A DNA stretch of 56,088 nt from an uncultured Candidatus Poseidoniales archaeon (GCA_905182715.1 CAJJCP010000010.1:1-56088); one strand, 5' to 3'. Shown: positions 12,020 through 23,287, counted from the first letter of the stretch. Numbers and translations: made by a program. The notes: generated by a model from the letters alone, not told the origin.

Positions 12020-12487
12020 TCATCGAATCCAGTGTTGGAAAATCATCGAATGCTCATCTCGTGGTCCAGCATCAACAAACCGTTCACCAATCATGTGGAA
12101 TCCTTCTCCTTCCATTGATGGAGCGAAAGCATCAGCACCTTCGACTTCTGTTGCGATAATGGTTTTGTGAATCTCTTTTGCATGTTCGAAAAATAATTGA
12201 TAAATCTCTCCACCTCCAATGATGAGGACTTCTTCTGAATCTCCGAGTTCGAGAACTTCTTCAAAGGAAAGCACTTCAACATCCTCTCGAGGTGTTCTTG
12301 AGAGGACGATGTTCCTTCGTCCAGGTAATTTCCCAGGTAGACTGTCCCAAGTTTTTCTTCCCATGACAATGGTTTTCGACATGGTGATGCGCTTGAAATG
12401 TTGCAGGTCGGAGGATTGACGCCACGGTAAATCGCCATCTTTACCGATGGCTCCGTTCAAATCGCATGCAAAGATCATGGTGAACAT
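12020..12487 (-). CDS. folA: Dihydrofolate reductase
   Basis: The enzyme reduces dihydrofolate to tetrahydrofolate with NADPH, regenerating the cofactor consumed by thymidylate synthase. The 155-residue product has the bacterial-type signature ACDLNGAIGKDGDLPW with the active-site Asp region, the NADPH-binding GRKTWDSLPGKLPGRRNIVLS loop and IIGGGEIYQLF. ATG at 12487 (or 12478) lies just downstream of the thyA stop, so thyA and folA form one transcription unit. A canonical DHFR is not universal in archaea; the pair may have been acquired from bacteria. Confidence 0.93.
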   Translation of the reverse strand: MFTMIFACDLNGAIGKDGDLPWRQSSDLQHFKRITMSKTIVMGRKTWDSLPGKLPGRRNIVLSRTPREDVEVLSFEEVLELGDSEEVLIIGGGEIYQLFFEHAKEIHKTIIATEVEGADAFAPSMEGEGFHMIGERFVDAGPRDEHSMIFQHWIR

Positions 12488-12497
12488 CGTATCAACC

Positions 12498-13292
12498 TCA
12501 CACGGCAATTGGTGCAGAAATATGCGGATGGTGTTCGTATCCGACCACTTCGATGTCCTCAAATGTAAACGAGTCAATGGTTGTACATTCAGGATTGAGT
12601 TTGAGTTGCGGTAGAGGCATTGGTTCACGTGAAATTTGTAATTGAGATTGGTCAAGGTGGTTGGTATACAGATGCGCATCGCCAAGCGTGTGTACAAATG
12701 TTCCCGCTTTGAGGCCACATATTTGTGCCATCATGTGGGTCAGAAGAGCATATGATGCGATGTTAAATGGAACGCCGAGGAAGACATCTGCACTTCGTTG
12801 GTACAATTGACAATTGAGTTTTCCATTGGCTACATGGAACTGGAAGAAAGCGTGGCAAGGCATCAAAGCCATCTCATCAAGTTCACCAACGTTCCAAGCT
12901 GAGACGATGATGCGTCGGCTGTTTGGATTGGTTCGAATCATTTCAATGGCCTGTTCGACTTGGTCGATGATTCGGCCATCTTTTGCTTCCCATCTGCGCC
13001 ATTGCTTCCCATATACGGGTCCTAAGTCGCCGTTTTCGTCAGCCCATTCATTCCAGATGCGAACACCGTTTTCTTGCAGATACTGAATGTTCGTATCGCC
13101 TTTGAGGAACCAAAGAAGTTCGTGGACAATTGAGCGCAAATGCAATTTTTTGGTGGTCACCATTGGAAAGCCTTCTGAGAGGTCAAATCGCATTTGATGG
13201 CCGAAGACGGAGAGTGTTCCAGTGCCGGTCCGGTCACCTTTCTCTTCCCCTTCATCGAGAATACGTTGAATGAGTTCGTGATAGACCTTCAT
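12498..13292 (-). CDS. thyA: Thymidylate synthase (ThyA type)
   Basis: The enzyme methylates dUMP to dTMP using methylenetetrahydrofolate. The ATG at 13292 yields 264 residues, the same length as the E. coli enzyme. The catalytic cysteine falls at residue 146 in [11 protein letters not shown], also the E. coli position. Other signatures are [40 protein letters not shown] and [20 protein letters not shown]. It is the first gene of a thyA-folA pair, and a hypothetical gene lies 59 bases upstream on the same strand. Many archaea use ThyX or a divergent ThyA, so this bacterial-like version suggests transfer. Confidence 0.96.
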   Translation of the reverse strand: MKVYHELIQRILDEGEEKGDRTGTGTLSVFGHQMRFDLSEGFPMVTTKKLHLRSIVHELLWFLKGDTNIQYLQENGVRIWNEWADENGDLGPVYGKQWRRWEAKDGRIIDQVEQAIEMIRTNPNSRRIIVSAWNVGELDEMALMPCHAFFQFHVANGKLNCQLYQRSADVFLGVPFNIASYALLTHMMAQICGLKAGTFVHTLGDAHLYTNHLDQSQLQISREPMPLPQLKLNPECTTIDSFTFEDIEVVGYEHHPHISAPIAV

Positions 13293-13351
13293 TGACTCAC
13301 CATCTGCTTGTCGCAACCGACAGCACTTGAGCATTCTTGAGCGACTCCATC

Positions 13352-14025
13352 TCAAACCGAGAGGAAAAGTCTGTCACTTCTCTCATCCGGAGTTCGCAGA
13401 TAGGTTTCAATATCCTCGTGTGTGTATGGGGCGAGTAGAGGTTTCAGAGTTTCATGAATCTTTTCGATATCCCAACATCGACACACATACCATCGTCGTG
13501 CCATTTGAGCAAGGATCGAAATTGATTCAGAACTACACCCGATTCATACAAGCCCATTGCTCTTTGAAATTGTTCATAATCCATCGGCAGCATCTTTGTT
13601 ATATCTTCAAGTTCATATGAACCACTTTTATGTGCCTTTTCGCTGAGAGTTCCGGGTGTCGATTCAATTGGCCATCCTGCCATTCCAAGTAAGACAAGTG
13701 AGATTATAGAGTCTATCGAAGGCGTATCGATGCTTTCTTCATCTTTCAATACACAGACTGAACGTTGTGACATGAAGACGGAAATATGAGGGTCGAAATC
13801 TTCACAGTTCTTTCGAATACTGTCGAATATGTCGATCAAAATTGTTGGCCCATCATCATTTGAGCAAAGAAACGGTTTGTCTGAACTGAGATTAAAACTC
13901 CAAACCGGTGTTGAATTCACAATCGAACACAACAACTCCATGCCTCGAAGTTCCGCCTTTAACCTCGTCGGGCTATAGCCCTCTTCAAGCTGAAGTGTTC
14001 CGAGTTGTGTCTCTATACGCTCCAC
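13352..14025 (-). CDS. Hypothetical protein upstream of thyA, one frameshift
   Basis: I do not recognise this protein. It starts [19 protein letters not shown] and has a mixed alpha/beta soluble composition, without signal peptide or membrane helices. The frame as given would stop at 13444 after KRFMKL. Restoring one G to a three-G run near 13468 continues it as [20 protein letters not shown] and then [16 protein letters not shown], stopping at 13352. That continuation looks like genuine protein, so I extend the gene to there, giving about 224 residues. It lies between the acyltransferase gene and thyA on the same strand and may be part of the same operon. Confidence 0.6.
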
Positions 14026-14054
14026 GTAAGGTTGAGTGTTCGACTCTACTTGAA

Positions 14055-14810
14055 CTAAGGTGCTCCGAGGGCAGAAATACTCCCCATTATTTGGTCCGTA
14101 AACTTTCTATAGAGTAATGCGAGAGATGCTCGAATCTCATGTTCTTCCTTGGTTGAAAGTTGGAATAAATCTTGAGCATTGGTGTTGCCACCGTTTGGAT
14201 CTTTGAGCCATTCCATCCAAGTTACACCTTGGCCTGCAGAGAGTGCGATTGGTCGCCATAGACGAGGCGCTTTGTGATCTTGTGGTTTCATCATATCGCG
14301 AGTCCCCATGAGTGCCATAGGTACGACGACTGTATCTGGATATGAGGCAGCAAGGCGAGCGATTCCTGTTTTGCCAGGAAGCAAGTAGGGTTGTTCTGTG
14401 CGCTTTGAACGGGTGCCTTCGGGGAAAATCCCAAGCGCTTGACCAGAATCTAATACATCAGCTGCACTGGAAAGTGCTCCTTCACCACCTTCGTCTCTCT
14501 TTGTTTCAATTTGGCCTGTTGCGCGCATTGCAACACGCATGAATGCGTTCTTGAAATGTCCATCCTTTGCCAAATAATGGGTTGTGCGACGAGCTGAAGC
14601 AATCACGAATATAGGATCGACATGGGAGAGGTGGTTCGCTGCCAAAATGACTGGTCCTTTCCTTGGAATGTGGTGCAGTCCATTCATTTTCGCATTCAGA
14701 ATTGGTCTCAAAAACGGTGACAAAAACATTCGAAGGAATCCGTAACTCGGTGTACTTGGGAGTGGCTTACCGGTTGTTGGAATCAACCAATGTTTTCGAG
14801 GGATTGCCAT
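14055..14810 (-). CDS. 1-acyl-sn-glycerol-3-phosphate acyltransferase (PlsC family)
   Basis: The 251-residue product has the acyltransferase motifs in order: NHLSHVDPIFVI (N-H-x4-D, catalytic His and Asp), the IETKRDEGG region and IFPEGTRSKRTEQPYLLPGKTG (phosphate-binding E-G-T-R). In bacteria and eukaryotes such enzymes transfer a fatty acyl group to lysophosphatidate. Archaeal membrane lipids are usually ether-linked isoprenoids, so the presence of a PlsC homologue is noteworthy; similar genes are known in marine group II genomes. The real substrate is not determined by sequence. Confidence 0.88.
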   Translation of the reverse strand: MAIPRKHWLIPTTGKPLPSTPSYGFLRMFLSPFLRPILNAKMNGLHHIPRKGPVILAANHLSHVDPIFVIASARRTTHYLAKDGHFKNAFMRVAMRATGQIETKRDEGGEGALSSAADVLDSGQALGIFPEGTRSKRTEQPYLLPGKTGIARLAASYPDTVVVPMALMGTRDMMKPQDHKAPRLWRPIALSAGQGVTWMEWLKDPNGGNTNAQDLFQLSTKEEHEIRASLALLYRKFTDQIMGSISALGAP

Positions 14811-14973
14811 GCATCAACAAGTGACTCCGCCTCCGACATAGAAAAATGCAATTTCGACACTGTTTTGATTGTTGCCATCATTTTCCCCGTCAGACGGCGA
14901 ATTGCCGACTGCATTTAATCAGGCCATATGATTGAGTGCGAAGTATCAAAGCACTCCGAATATACCCCTCGCC

Positions 14974-16258
14974 ATGGCTCCACAACGGCATGTTCGTTTC
15001 GGTCGGGTCGTGACGTTGTCAATTCTTCTTTGCCTTCTGTCTTCCACCTTCAGTCCAGTTGCAGTTGCAGAGGTGGGTTGGAAGGAAGACGGATGGCTAC
15101 GTACTGCTTTAGCCCAAGAGCGTATTGACTCTGGGGATGAATTTGGATGCTACGGTATGCCGAACATCGAATGGGCTGCAGACCCGGGGGCGGTTGCTCT
15201 TGAGTGCCATCAATACATTTCTCAACGGGTTGTTGCGAACCAATGGGGCGATCACCCAATTTCGACTTTTACGCCACCTGGGCTCACGATGAATCAACAC
15301 AATGCGATCGCTTCCCAAGGATTTGCCGTTCATGGTGATGAGAATGAATTGTCTTACTCTGCATGGCATAATGCAACTGATGAGCCAAAAGATGACTGGG
15401 ATTGGTACAATCTTGGTCGCCGAGGTGGAAGTCTCGAACAATTGATTGGTTCTAAAGAACAAGTCCAAATGGCCGTTGAAGAAGGAGGTCTCGTCAACTT
15501 GTATTGGGTTGGAAGGGTGAATGATGCTACAATTCGCCATGATCGAGATATTACTGCCTACCTCAACGATGAAGCACAAGCTTGGATGACCACATGGGGT
15601 GAAGCATGGTCCTATTGGACGGTTCATGATTGCCATGAAACTTCACATTCGAGTCGCTTCGTGGAGAATCAAACCATCATTGAATTTGAATCACTTGTGA
15701 CCGAACAATGCACTGCGGTCTCGCCGCTTGCTTGGAATGTTCCAATGACATGGATCCTTGATGTCCAAGGAGCAGGAAGTCGTCGATGTACGAGATTCAA
15801 ATGCCTCACTCGCTCTTCTGGACGGTGTTCGGAAGACTGCAGAAGGCTATACGCACATTCTGAATGAATCTCTTCATCTCTCACTTACACGTGGCCACAA
15901 TGTCACCATCGTCGTCAATGGTACGGTAGACTATGACATCCTTGGCCGTTCACAATTTTGGAACAATTACTCAGCAGCAGTCACCATTGCTGCCCATGAC
16001 ACGACTGATTTGTTCAAGTGGTCGAAGCGATTTGCCGATGAGCCTCACCTTGTCTTCACTTGGTTAGTTCAGCCACGTGATGGACTGAGTGACTCGGGTT
16101 GGCTCCCATTTTTGGCACTCACCGTGGCAGTTTCAACCATTACTGGAATGATGTTTATTTTGAAGAAGGAAGGACTCGGTCCGTTTGCTGAAAAAAATCA
16201 GCGACCGACTTCCGGGCTTGAAGAAGGGTCATCGGAATCGAAGTCTGAAGCCGAATAA
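14974..16258 (+). CDS. Hypothetical secreted membrane-anchored protein, one frameshift
   Basis: I do not recognise the family. The start at 14974 gives an N-terminal signal peptide (positively charged APQRHVRFGR, then a hydrophobic stretch ending near SPVAVAEVG). A roughly 370-residue ectodomain rich in Trp, His and Asp follows, then a C-terminal membrane helix (LPFLALTVAVSTITGMMFIL) and a charged tail. Near 15773 the frame shifts; removing one G from CAAGGAGC joins MTWILDVQ to EQEVVDVRDSNASLALL. The topology is outside-facing and type I. It is followed by trpS on the same strand after about 50 bases. Confidence 0.65.
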
Positions 16259-16311
16259 GGGCGAAGACTTGATGCCATAAGGTTGTCACCGACCGATTGG
16301 TGGATACACAT

Positions 16312-17700
<1,389 letters not shown>

Positions 17701-18330
17701 TCACTGCGCATCATCGGGTGAAAACACAGCAGGGTCAGGTCCGATTGGAAGTTCTTCAAGTTCTTCGGCAGTCAATTCTCTTTCTGTGGCATCTGCATCG
17801 AGAATCATTGAATGGCCGTGTGGGTCTAAGAATTCTACAGTGAACGTACTTTCTTCACCTGCTCGTTCGATCGATTTGAGTAACGAGTCGAGAATTCCCA
17901 GCGATTTTTTACTCTCTTCATGATCATCATCAGAATCAAGTTGTAAATCCCTTTCAACGTCACGCCGAACCATGTTGATAATGTCGACAAATCTATTCAG
18001 TACTCCTTCGATGTTACTCACATAGCCAGTCGAATTGGTCCCCGGCATGACTTCAAGGTCTAACTCAGGAATTTTGACTGTGCACGACGATGAGCGAACA
18101 ACTCGAGACCTGAGTTTTGTGACATCATCCAAAATTAACGACCAGGCGCCAGCCTTTTTGCCTTCTGCGGGGATGAAATCGGTTTGTCGCCAGCCGCACG
18201 CGTGGCACAACACGGTCACTTGGGTATGTTCTCCGAAATAGGGGATCTCATCGACGTTCGCAACCATTCCGAGTTGTCCTTCGACAGCACAAATTGGGCA
18301 AGGGATGTCAATCGGCTGCTCATCCATCAT
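17701..18330 (-). CDS. ZPR1-type zinc-finger protein
   Basis: The product of about 210 residues opens with PCPICAVEGQLG and, after ~30 residues, VLCHACGWRQTDF, the CxxC...CxxC zinc finger of the ZPR1 family. The ZPR1 beta-sandwich region follows, including SCTVKIPELDLEVMPGTNSTG and the helical VSNIEGVLNRFVDIINMV. Eukaryotic ZPR1 binds EF-1A; archaea usually have one single-domain copy. The likely start ATGATG at 18330 overlaps the stop codon of the upstream gene (ATGATGGATGA), suggesting translational coupling. A highly acidic C-terminus closes the protein. Confidence 0.82.
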   Translation of the reverse strand: MMDEQPIDIPCPICAVEGQLGMVANVDEIPYFGEHTQVTVLCHACGWRQTDFIPAEGKKAGAWSLILDDVTKLRSRVVRSSSCTVKIPELDLEVMPGTNSTGYVSNIEGVLNRFVDIINMVRRDVERDLQLDSDDDHEESKKSLGILDSLLKSIERAGEESTFTVEFLDPHGHSMILDADATERELTAEELEELPIGPDPAVFSPDDAQ

Positions 18331-18965
18331 ATCTGCCTTGTCTCCCGAGTTCGTGAGCATCGACGGCAAAGGCTTCCATTTCTACGCCACGTACGCCACG
18401 GCAACCCGGTGGGAGGAGCATTAAGCGAGTTTCCGCCATCTGGATGATTTGTCCTCCAAGGTCTTTGTCAATGAACGTGTTAAGCTGCGCGACGGCAGCA
18501 TTGAATTCAACCGTCTTTTTCATCAAGCGGTTCATTTCAACAATAACTGCATGGTCATCAGCGACCCAATCCATCAATTGTCCACAGCCAGTGATGTCAT
18601 TCAGCACTGCTCGATGCAGTACCATTCCCATTTGAAGAATCAAGTATTGGAGGGTTTGGGTACAGCACTCCGAGGTCATGGTAGATGACTTCTGCCACAG
18701 GTGTTGATTGTGGTTGAGTCATTTCCATGCTGGGCATGTCAAAGGTTCGAAGAGGCTTTGTTTCTTCTTTGGCTTCTTGCGTGGCCACGAGTTTTTCTTC
18801 TTCCGCGCGTATTTTTTCATCAGCACGTGCTAATGCATCGAGGTCTGGCATGGACGGAACTATTGGTTCAGATGCAGGTGATTGCTCTGGTTCAGAGTGA
18901 ACCTTGGCAAAGGCATCGAGCGAAGACTGGGCTTCGTCTCTTTTTCCTTTTTTACCTCTGCGCAT
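18320..18965 (-). CDS. Hypothetical protein coupled to the ZPR1-like gene, one frameshift
   Basis: I do not recognise this protein. From ATG 18965 it starts MRRGKKGKRDEAQSSLDAF, passes through a charged, low-complexity Glu/Ala region and ends with a helical domain (GMVLHRAVLNDITGCGQLMD, then MNRLMKKTVEFNAAVAQLNT). ATG 19004 would add a short hydrophobic N-terminus. One extra A at about 18657 breaks the frame; its removal gives YPTLQYLILQMG. The stop lies within the start of the downstream ZPR1-like gene, so the two are probably made together. It is divergent from psmB. Confidence 0.55.
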
Positions 18966-19136
18966 AGCAGCGGCTGATGCCAGCCACCTCAAGAACGCTC
19001 GCATGAAAGTTGAGAAGATGACGACTTTTGTGGCCCAGTTTACTCTTGCCGTGACTTCGTCGGGTTGATAAGGGTCCGTTGTTACCGAGAATTTGCGCCT
19101 CAAGGTTCAAGAGGTGTCGACTGAAACAAGGGATTG

Positions 19137-19763
19137 ATGACAATGGATGCGCAGCAGAATGTATTGAAAACCGGAACAAGCACAATTGGAATCACCTTTG
19201 ATGGCGGAGTCGTCGTAGGTGCGGACCATCGTGCTACAATGGGCCACTTTATCGCAAACAAAAATGTCCAAAAACTCTTCAAAATTGGAGATAACCTTGC
19301 ACTTACTACCGCAGGTTTAGTTGGACACGCTCAATCTCTCTCTCGAACTCTTTCAGCTGAAGTTGCTTTGTTTCAACTTCGCCGACAACAACCAATGACC
19401 GTTCGTGGTGCAGCAACACTTACTGCAAATATCCTCTCTGGCCGACCTCACTGGGTTCAATTGCTCATTGTCGGTGTTGACGATGAAGGCGGACACGTGT
19501 ATTCCATTGACTCCGCAGGTGGCTCAATTCCAGACGTATACTGCGCCACAGGTTCAGGCTCTCCATACATGTACGGTGTGCTCGAAGATGGTTTCAGTGA
19601 AGGAATGACTCGGACCGATGCATTGAAACTCGCGGCCCGTGCCCTTTACGCATCGGGGCAGCGAGATGCAGCCTCCGGAAACGGCATGGATTTGTCAGTA
19701 ATCACTGCTAAAGACGGCTTTGTTTCCCTAACTCAAGCAGAAATTGCTAAACTTCTTTCTTGA
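19137..19763 (+). CDS. psmB: Proteasome beta subunit
   Basis: This is the proteolytic subunit of the archaeal 20S proteasome. A short propeptide (TMDAQQNVLKTG) precedes the catalytic threonine in TSTIGITFDGGVVVGADHRA; autocleavage at the Gly-Thr bond is expected. The Ntn-hydrolase pattern continues with the lysine region FIANKNVQKLF and the C-terminal ASGNGMDLSVITAKDG, where the S-G-N-G...D triad-supporting residues lie. ATG at 19137 was chosen; 19143 is also possible. The fttA gene follows 88 bases downstream; the psmB-fttA neighbourhood is common in archaea. Confidence 0.95.
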   Translation: MTMDAQQNVLKTGTSTIGITFDGGVVVGADHRATMGHFIANKNVQKLFKIGDNLALTTAGLVGHAQSLSRTLSAEVALFQLRRQQPMTVRGAATLTANILSGRPHWVQLLIVGVDDEGGHVYSIDSAGGSIPDVYCATGSGSPYMYGVLEDGFSEGMTRTDALKLAARALYASGQRDAASGNGMDLSVITAKDGFVSLTQAEIAKLLS

Positions 19764-19850
19764 GTCTTTTTTTCCCGCAGCTCAACACTGCACTCTCCCT
19801 AGGGTGAGTATGTGCACAACTTCTGTGCGAGCGCGGTATACGGTGAAATT

Positions 19851-21756
19851 ATGCGTCTAACGTTTAAAGAATTAAAAGATGAAGTGCAAAAGATAGTTCC
19901 TAAGGATATTCCTTACACTGTTGAATTGGAAGCAGGGAATATCGCTTTAGTAACTCCAGAGCCAAATAGAATTCTGGCTACCGATGGTTTACTTGCAAAG
20001 ATCTCTCATAAAGTAAAGCGAAAGATTGTTCTTCGTCCAGATACTTCCATTATGAAATCGGAAATCGATGCAACAAAGATTGTCAGAGAGATTATTCCCG
20101 AATCAGCAGCCATCAATCAGATTTATTTTGACTCGTGCTACAGAGAAATCACTGTGCAGTGTGAAAACCCTGGTGAAGCAGTTGGTCGGCGTGGTGTTAA
20201 TTTACAACAAATCCGAGACCAATCTGGCTGGCTTATTTCAGTTGAGCGAACTCCTCCTTTGGTTTCAAAAACCGTTCACGACATTCGGGGTTACCGACAT
20301 GCTCACGCTGAAGAGCGTAGAAAATTACTCAAGGATTTCGGACTTAACATGCATCGACCTGTACGCCCAGGTGCTTCATGGGCACGAGTGACTGCACTCG
20401 GTTCCTACCGTGAAGTTGGCCGTGCTTGCCACTTCGTAACAACCAATGAATCCAGAGTTATGATCGACGTTGGTGTGAACATCGCATCCGATACCGACCC
20501 CATGCCGTATTTCACCGCACCTGAGGCGCTTCCTATGGAAAAACTCGATGCTGTTGTCTTGACCCACGCACATTTAGACCACGCAGGAATGCTTCCAGTT
20601 TTGTTCAAGTATGGTTACCGTGGACCTGTTTATTGTACGCCTCCCACTCGTGATTTGATGCTGTTATTGCAAACTGATTACCTTAAAGTCGGTGGTTCTG
20701 AAGGAAAGCGAGCCCCTTACAGTATGGAAGATATCCGCACCTGTATGAAGCACGTCGTCGATGTCGATTGGGATGAAACAACAGATATCACGCCTGATAT
20801 TAAGCTCACATTTTCCAATGCAGGGCATATTCTCGGCTCTTCTGCCGTCCACCTTCACATCGGTGAAGGTAAGCACAACATTGTCTTTAGTGGAGACCAA
20901 AAGTACGAGAAGTCTTGGCTCTTTGATGCAGCAAACACTCGTTTCCCTCGTGTAGAAACCCTCGTTATTGAATCGACATACGGCGCTTCAGGCGACTACC
21001 AACCATCTCGTCAAGAAGCAACCCAAGAGTTGCACGACATTATCTCTCGAACCATGGCGCGTGGTGGTAAAGTCATCTGTCCAGTATTTGCTGTTGGTCG
21101 AAGCCAAGAAGTGATGATTGCAATTGATGAATTATTCCGTTCAGGGACTGTAAAACCCGTCCCTGTCTGGTTAGACGGCATGATTCAAGAAGCAACAGCC
21201 ATCCACGCATCTCACCCTGATTATTTGACCAGCAGTTTGCGAAAGTCTCTGCTCAAGGATGATGGAGAGAACCCATTCACCAGTGAAGTGGTTCCGACCT
21301 GTTAAGGGACGTGAACTTCGTGAAAGTATCATTATGGATAATTCTCCATGTATTGTTTTGGCTACCTCTGGAATGCTTAACGGTGGACCAGTTATGGAAT
21401 ATTTCAAGAACTGGGCGCATGAAGATCGCAACTCACTCTGTTTCGTAGGATACCAAGCAGAAGGTACACTTGGCCGTCGTCTACAGAAAGGATTTGGAGA
21501 AGTTCCAATGGTGATTAATGGAAAAACCGAGATTGTCAAGATTGGCTGTGAAATGGTCACTATCGATGGATTCTCCGGACACTCTGACCGTCGTCAACTC
21601 CTCGACTTTGTCGACCAGATTTCTCCTACACCTCGAAACATTATCTGCCATCACGGTGACTATCACAAGTGTAACGAACTCGGAAAGACCTTGCGTGAAC
21701 GCTACAAGTGTCGAACCTATGCTCCACAAAACCTTGAGACAATTCGTCTCATGTGA
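19851..21756 (+). CDS. fttA: Beta-CASP ribonuclease with KH domains, archaeal transcription termination factor FttA/aCPSF1, one frameshift
   Basis: The ~635-residue protein has N-terminal KH-type domains (the GxxG-like EAVGRRGVNLQQI around residue 110), then a metallo-beta-lactamase domain with the zinc motif LTHAHLDHAGMLP, and a beta-CASP domain ending with GFSGHSDRRQLLDF and ICHHGDYHKC. Archaeal homologues cleave nascent RNA and terminate transcription. ATG 19851 gives the usual N-terminus MRLTFKELKDEVQKIVP. The frame is lost near 21290 and resumes as WFRPVKGRELRESI after dropping one base; both halves are unmistakably one protein. Confidence 0.94.
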
Positions 21757-21772
21757 TTACATCAATGGAATC

Positions 21773-22063
21773 TCAAAACCAGATTCGAGAGGGTCGGGTA
21801 AGGTTTGTTCTTGAGTGTTCAGTTTGCGACTGTTGAAGGACCTTTCCGGATGAATAGTTTGCTTTGATCGGGGTTGAACCCTTGTTCATTGGTGATTCAG
21901 AGGAATCACCAAAAAGAGACCATGCAAGTATAACAAAAATGAATCCGAGTCCTGATGCAACAGCCAATAAGGTACTCCCTCCACTGGCAATTTTTAGACC
22001 AACGCCAGCGATAGGGAGGAATACGGCTGCTAGTATGAGTAGCCTCCGTGAAACTGTCGCCAT
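21773..22063 (-). CDS. Small hypothetical membrane protein
   Basis: From ATG 22063 the product has 96 residues, with two hydrophobic helices (LLILAAVFLPIAGVGLKIA and LLAVASGLGFIFVILAWSLF) and a polar C-terminal tail. An in-frame ATG at 22102 would extend it by 13 residues. No family is recognised. It is divergent from the decarboxylase-like gene and convergent with fttA, ending 16 bases from the fttA stop. Its compact layout supports a real gene, but there is no domain evidence. Confidence 0.5.
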   Translation of the reverse strand: MATVSRRLLILAAVFLPIAGVGLKIASGGSTLLAVASGLGFIFVILAWSLFGDSSESPMNKGSTPIKANYSSGKVLQQSQTEHSRTNLTRPSRIWF

Positions 22064-22115
22064 AGTGCTCACACGACCATGTTCTTCATGAACCCGTTGC
22101 ATCTGTACTCACACT

Positions 22116-22775
22116 ATGTACTCATCGAAAGGGGAGCATTCTGCATCTGTCGCATGTCCTGGCTGGCTCATGACTGCCGTAGCGCCATGGGGTGAGAATG
22201 CAGAGGATGCCTATGACCAAGGCTTGGTTGAACTGGGTCTTGGAGATTCGCGTTTGATTGAAATGAAGGGCGCCATGCTTCCTCTTGGTTTTGGCGCAAC
22301 TGCGCCTCAGCCACTTCCGATGGGTTCACTTGTTGAATGTCATATTGCGACCGCTTATTCCTGGAATGGGTCATCCGCTTGTGCGGGTGTCGCCTGGGCT
22401 GCATGCGTTACTCCTGAAGGGGATGAATGTGCTGTTGTCGCCACAGTGTCGACCGAATTAGATTATGAAGAAACAACTTTGATTCTTCGTCGTCATCTCC
22501 AACGCAAATTAGCAAGCCGGGACTTAGAAGTCATTTCATTTGATGTCGCCGTTGATGAAGTGACAGCTGCTGCAGACCATCATGGTGTGGCTATGGCCGC
22601 ATTGATCTTACCGAATTCTCTCTCACTTGGAGCACGAACTGGGACGGGACCTGTTCGGGGTGCATTGACACGAAAGGCCGTCGAAGAACCTCCAAAGCGA
22701 GTGGATGTGAAAGCACCTGCAGCACCAGCACTTCGCCCTGGTGGTCGCAAATCCAGCACAGATTTTTCGCTTTGA
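22116..22775 (+). CDS. Homologue of pyruvoyl-dependent arginine decarboxylase lacking the self-processing serines
   Basis: Residues ~27-170 follow the archaeal PvlArgDC fold: NAEDAYDQGLVELGLGDSRL (the Methanocaldococcus enzyme has LNAFDGALLNAGIGNVNL as recalled), then PLPMGSLVECHIA and, later, DEVTAAADHHGVAMAALIL. Active enzymes cleave themselves between two serines in the segment ISSIMPP to create the pyruvoyl group. Here the aligned segment is MKGAMLPLG, with Lys51-Gly52 in place of Ser-Ser. The catalytic Glu of the GLIMEYEG strand also appears replaced by Thr. So this is probably not an active decarboxylase. A ~50-residue basic, Pro/Ala-rich C-terminal extension is added. Confidence 0.7.
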   Translation: MYSSKGEHSASVACPGWLMTAVAPWGENAEDAYDQGLVELGLGDSRLIEMKGAMLPLGFGATAPQPLPMGSLVECHIATAYSWNGSSACAGVAWAACVTPEGDECAVVATVSTELDYEETTLILRRHLQRKLASRDLEVISFDVAVDEVTAAADHHGVAMAALILPNSLSLGARTGTGPVRGALTRKAVEEPPKRVDVKAPAAPALRPGGRKSSTDFSL

Positions 22776-22810
22776 GAAGTCTTGAAGTACCCTTGGCGTG
22801 AAGCCAAACT

Positions 22811-23251
22811 GTGTCTGGTGGTGGATGGAATGTCGTTCGTTGCGGCGCTTGTTTAACGTGCCATGGCCATCGAGGGATTGGTCGGATGTGTCCACATTGT
22901 GGCCAGAAGTTGCCATCAGATGCTGAAATCGTCATTTCAGTAGGGACAGCATCGGAATTACGTATTGAAGTCGCTCTTGCAAATACGCCTGAAGAACTTC
23001 GAGAAAATCTCCGTCAACGTCTTTACTCCAATTCGAAATTAATTCAACATGACGAGCCAATTTCTTTTCACGGTCTTGCTCAAGTTCTTCTCAAATCTAC
23101 TGATGAAAAGGGCATGCTAACCGTCCAAAGTCTCCAACCAGCCCTCGATCGGAATGGTGATTCACTCGATGCACACGACCTTATTGAGATGGCTGAATCA
23201 CAAGGTATGTTGGTTCGTCTCAGTGACGATTGCTGGCAACTCCTTGAGTGA
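22811..23251 (+). CDS. Zinc-ribbon protein with a C-terminal helical domain, function unknown
   Basis: The 146-residue product starts at GTG 22811. Its first 33 residues contain RCGACLTCHGHRGIGRMCPHCG, a run of Cys/His suited to one zinc ribbon. The remainder is helical (NTPEELRENLRQRLYSNSKL; later ALDRNGDSLDAHDLIEMAES) and ends in a short strand DDCWQLLE, suggesting a winged-helix-like domain. I do not know a named family. It follows the decarboxylase-like gene after 35 bases on the same strand and may be cotranscribed. A nucleic-acid role is a guess from the zinc ribbon. Confidence 0.6.
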   Translation: MSGGGWNVVRCGACLTCHGHRGIGRMCPHCGQKLPSDAEIVISVGTASELRIEVALANTPEELRENLRQRLYSNSKLIQHDEPISFHGLAQVLLKSTDEKGMLTVQSLQPALDRNGDSLDAHDLIEMAESQGMLVRLSDDCWQLLE

Positions 23252-23287
23252 ACTTCATAGGTAAGACGCCGTGGCGAGGACTGCAAG

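Noticed and set aside
12498-13355. Longer thyA start upstream of 13292
   Set aside because: The extra N-terminus has no homology, while the ATG at 13292 gives the exact family length.
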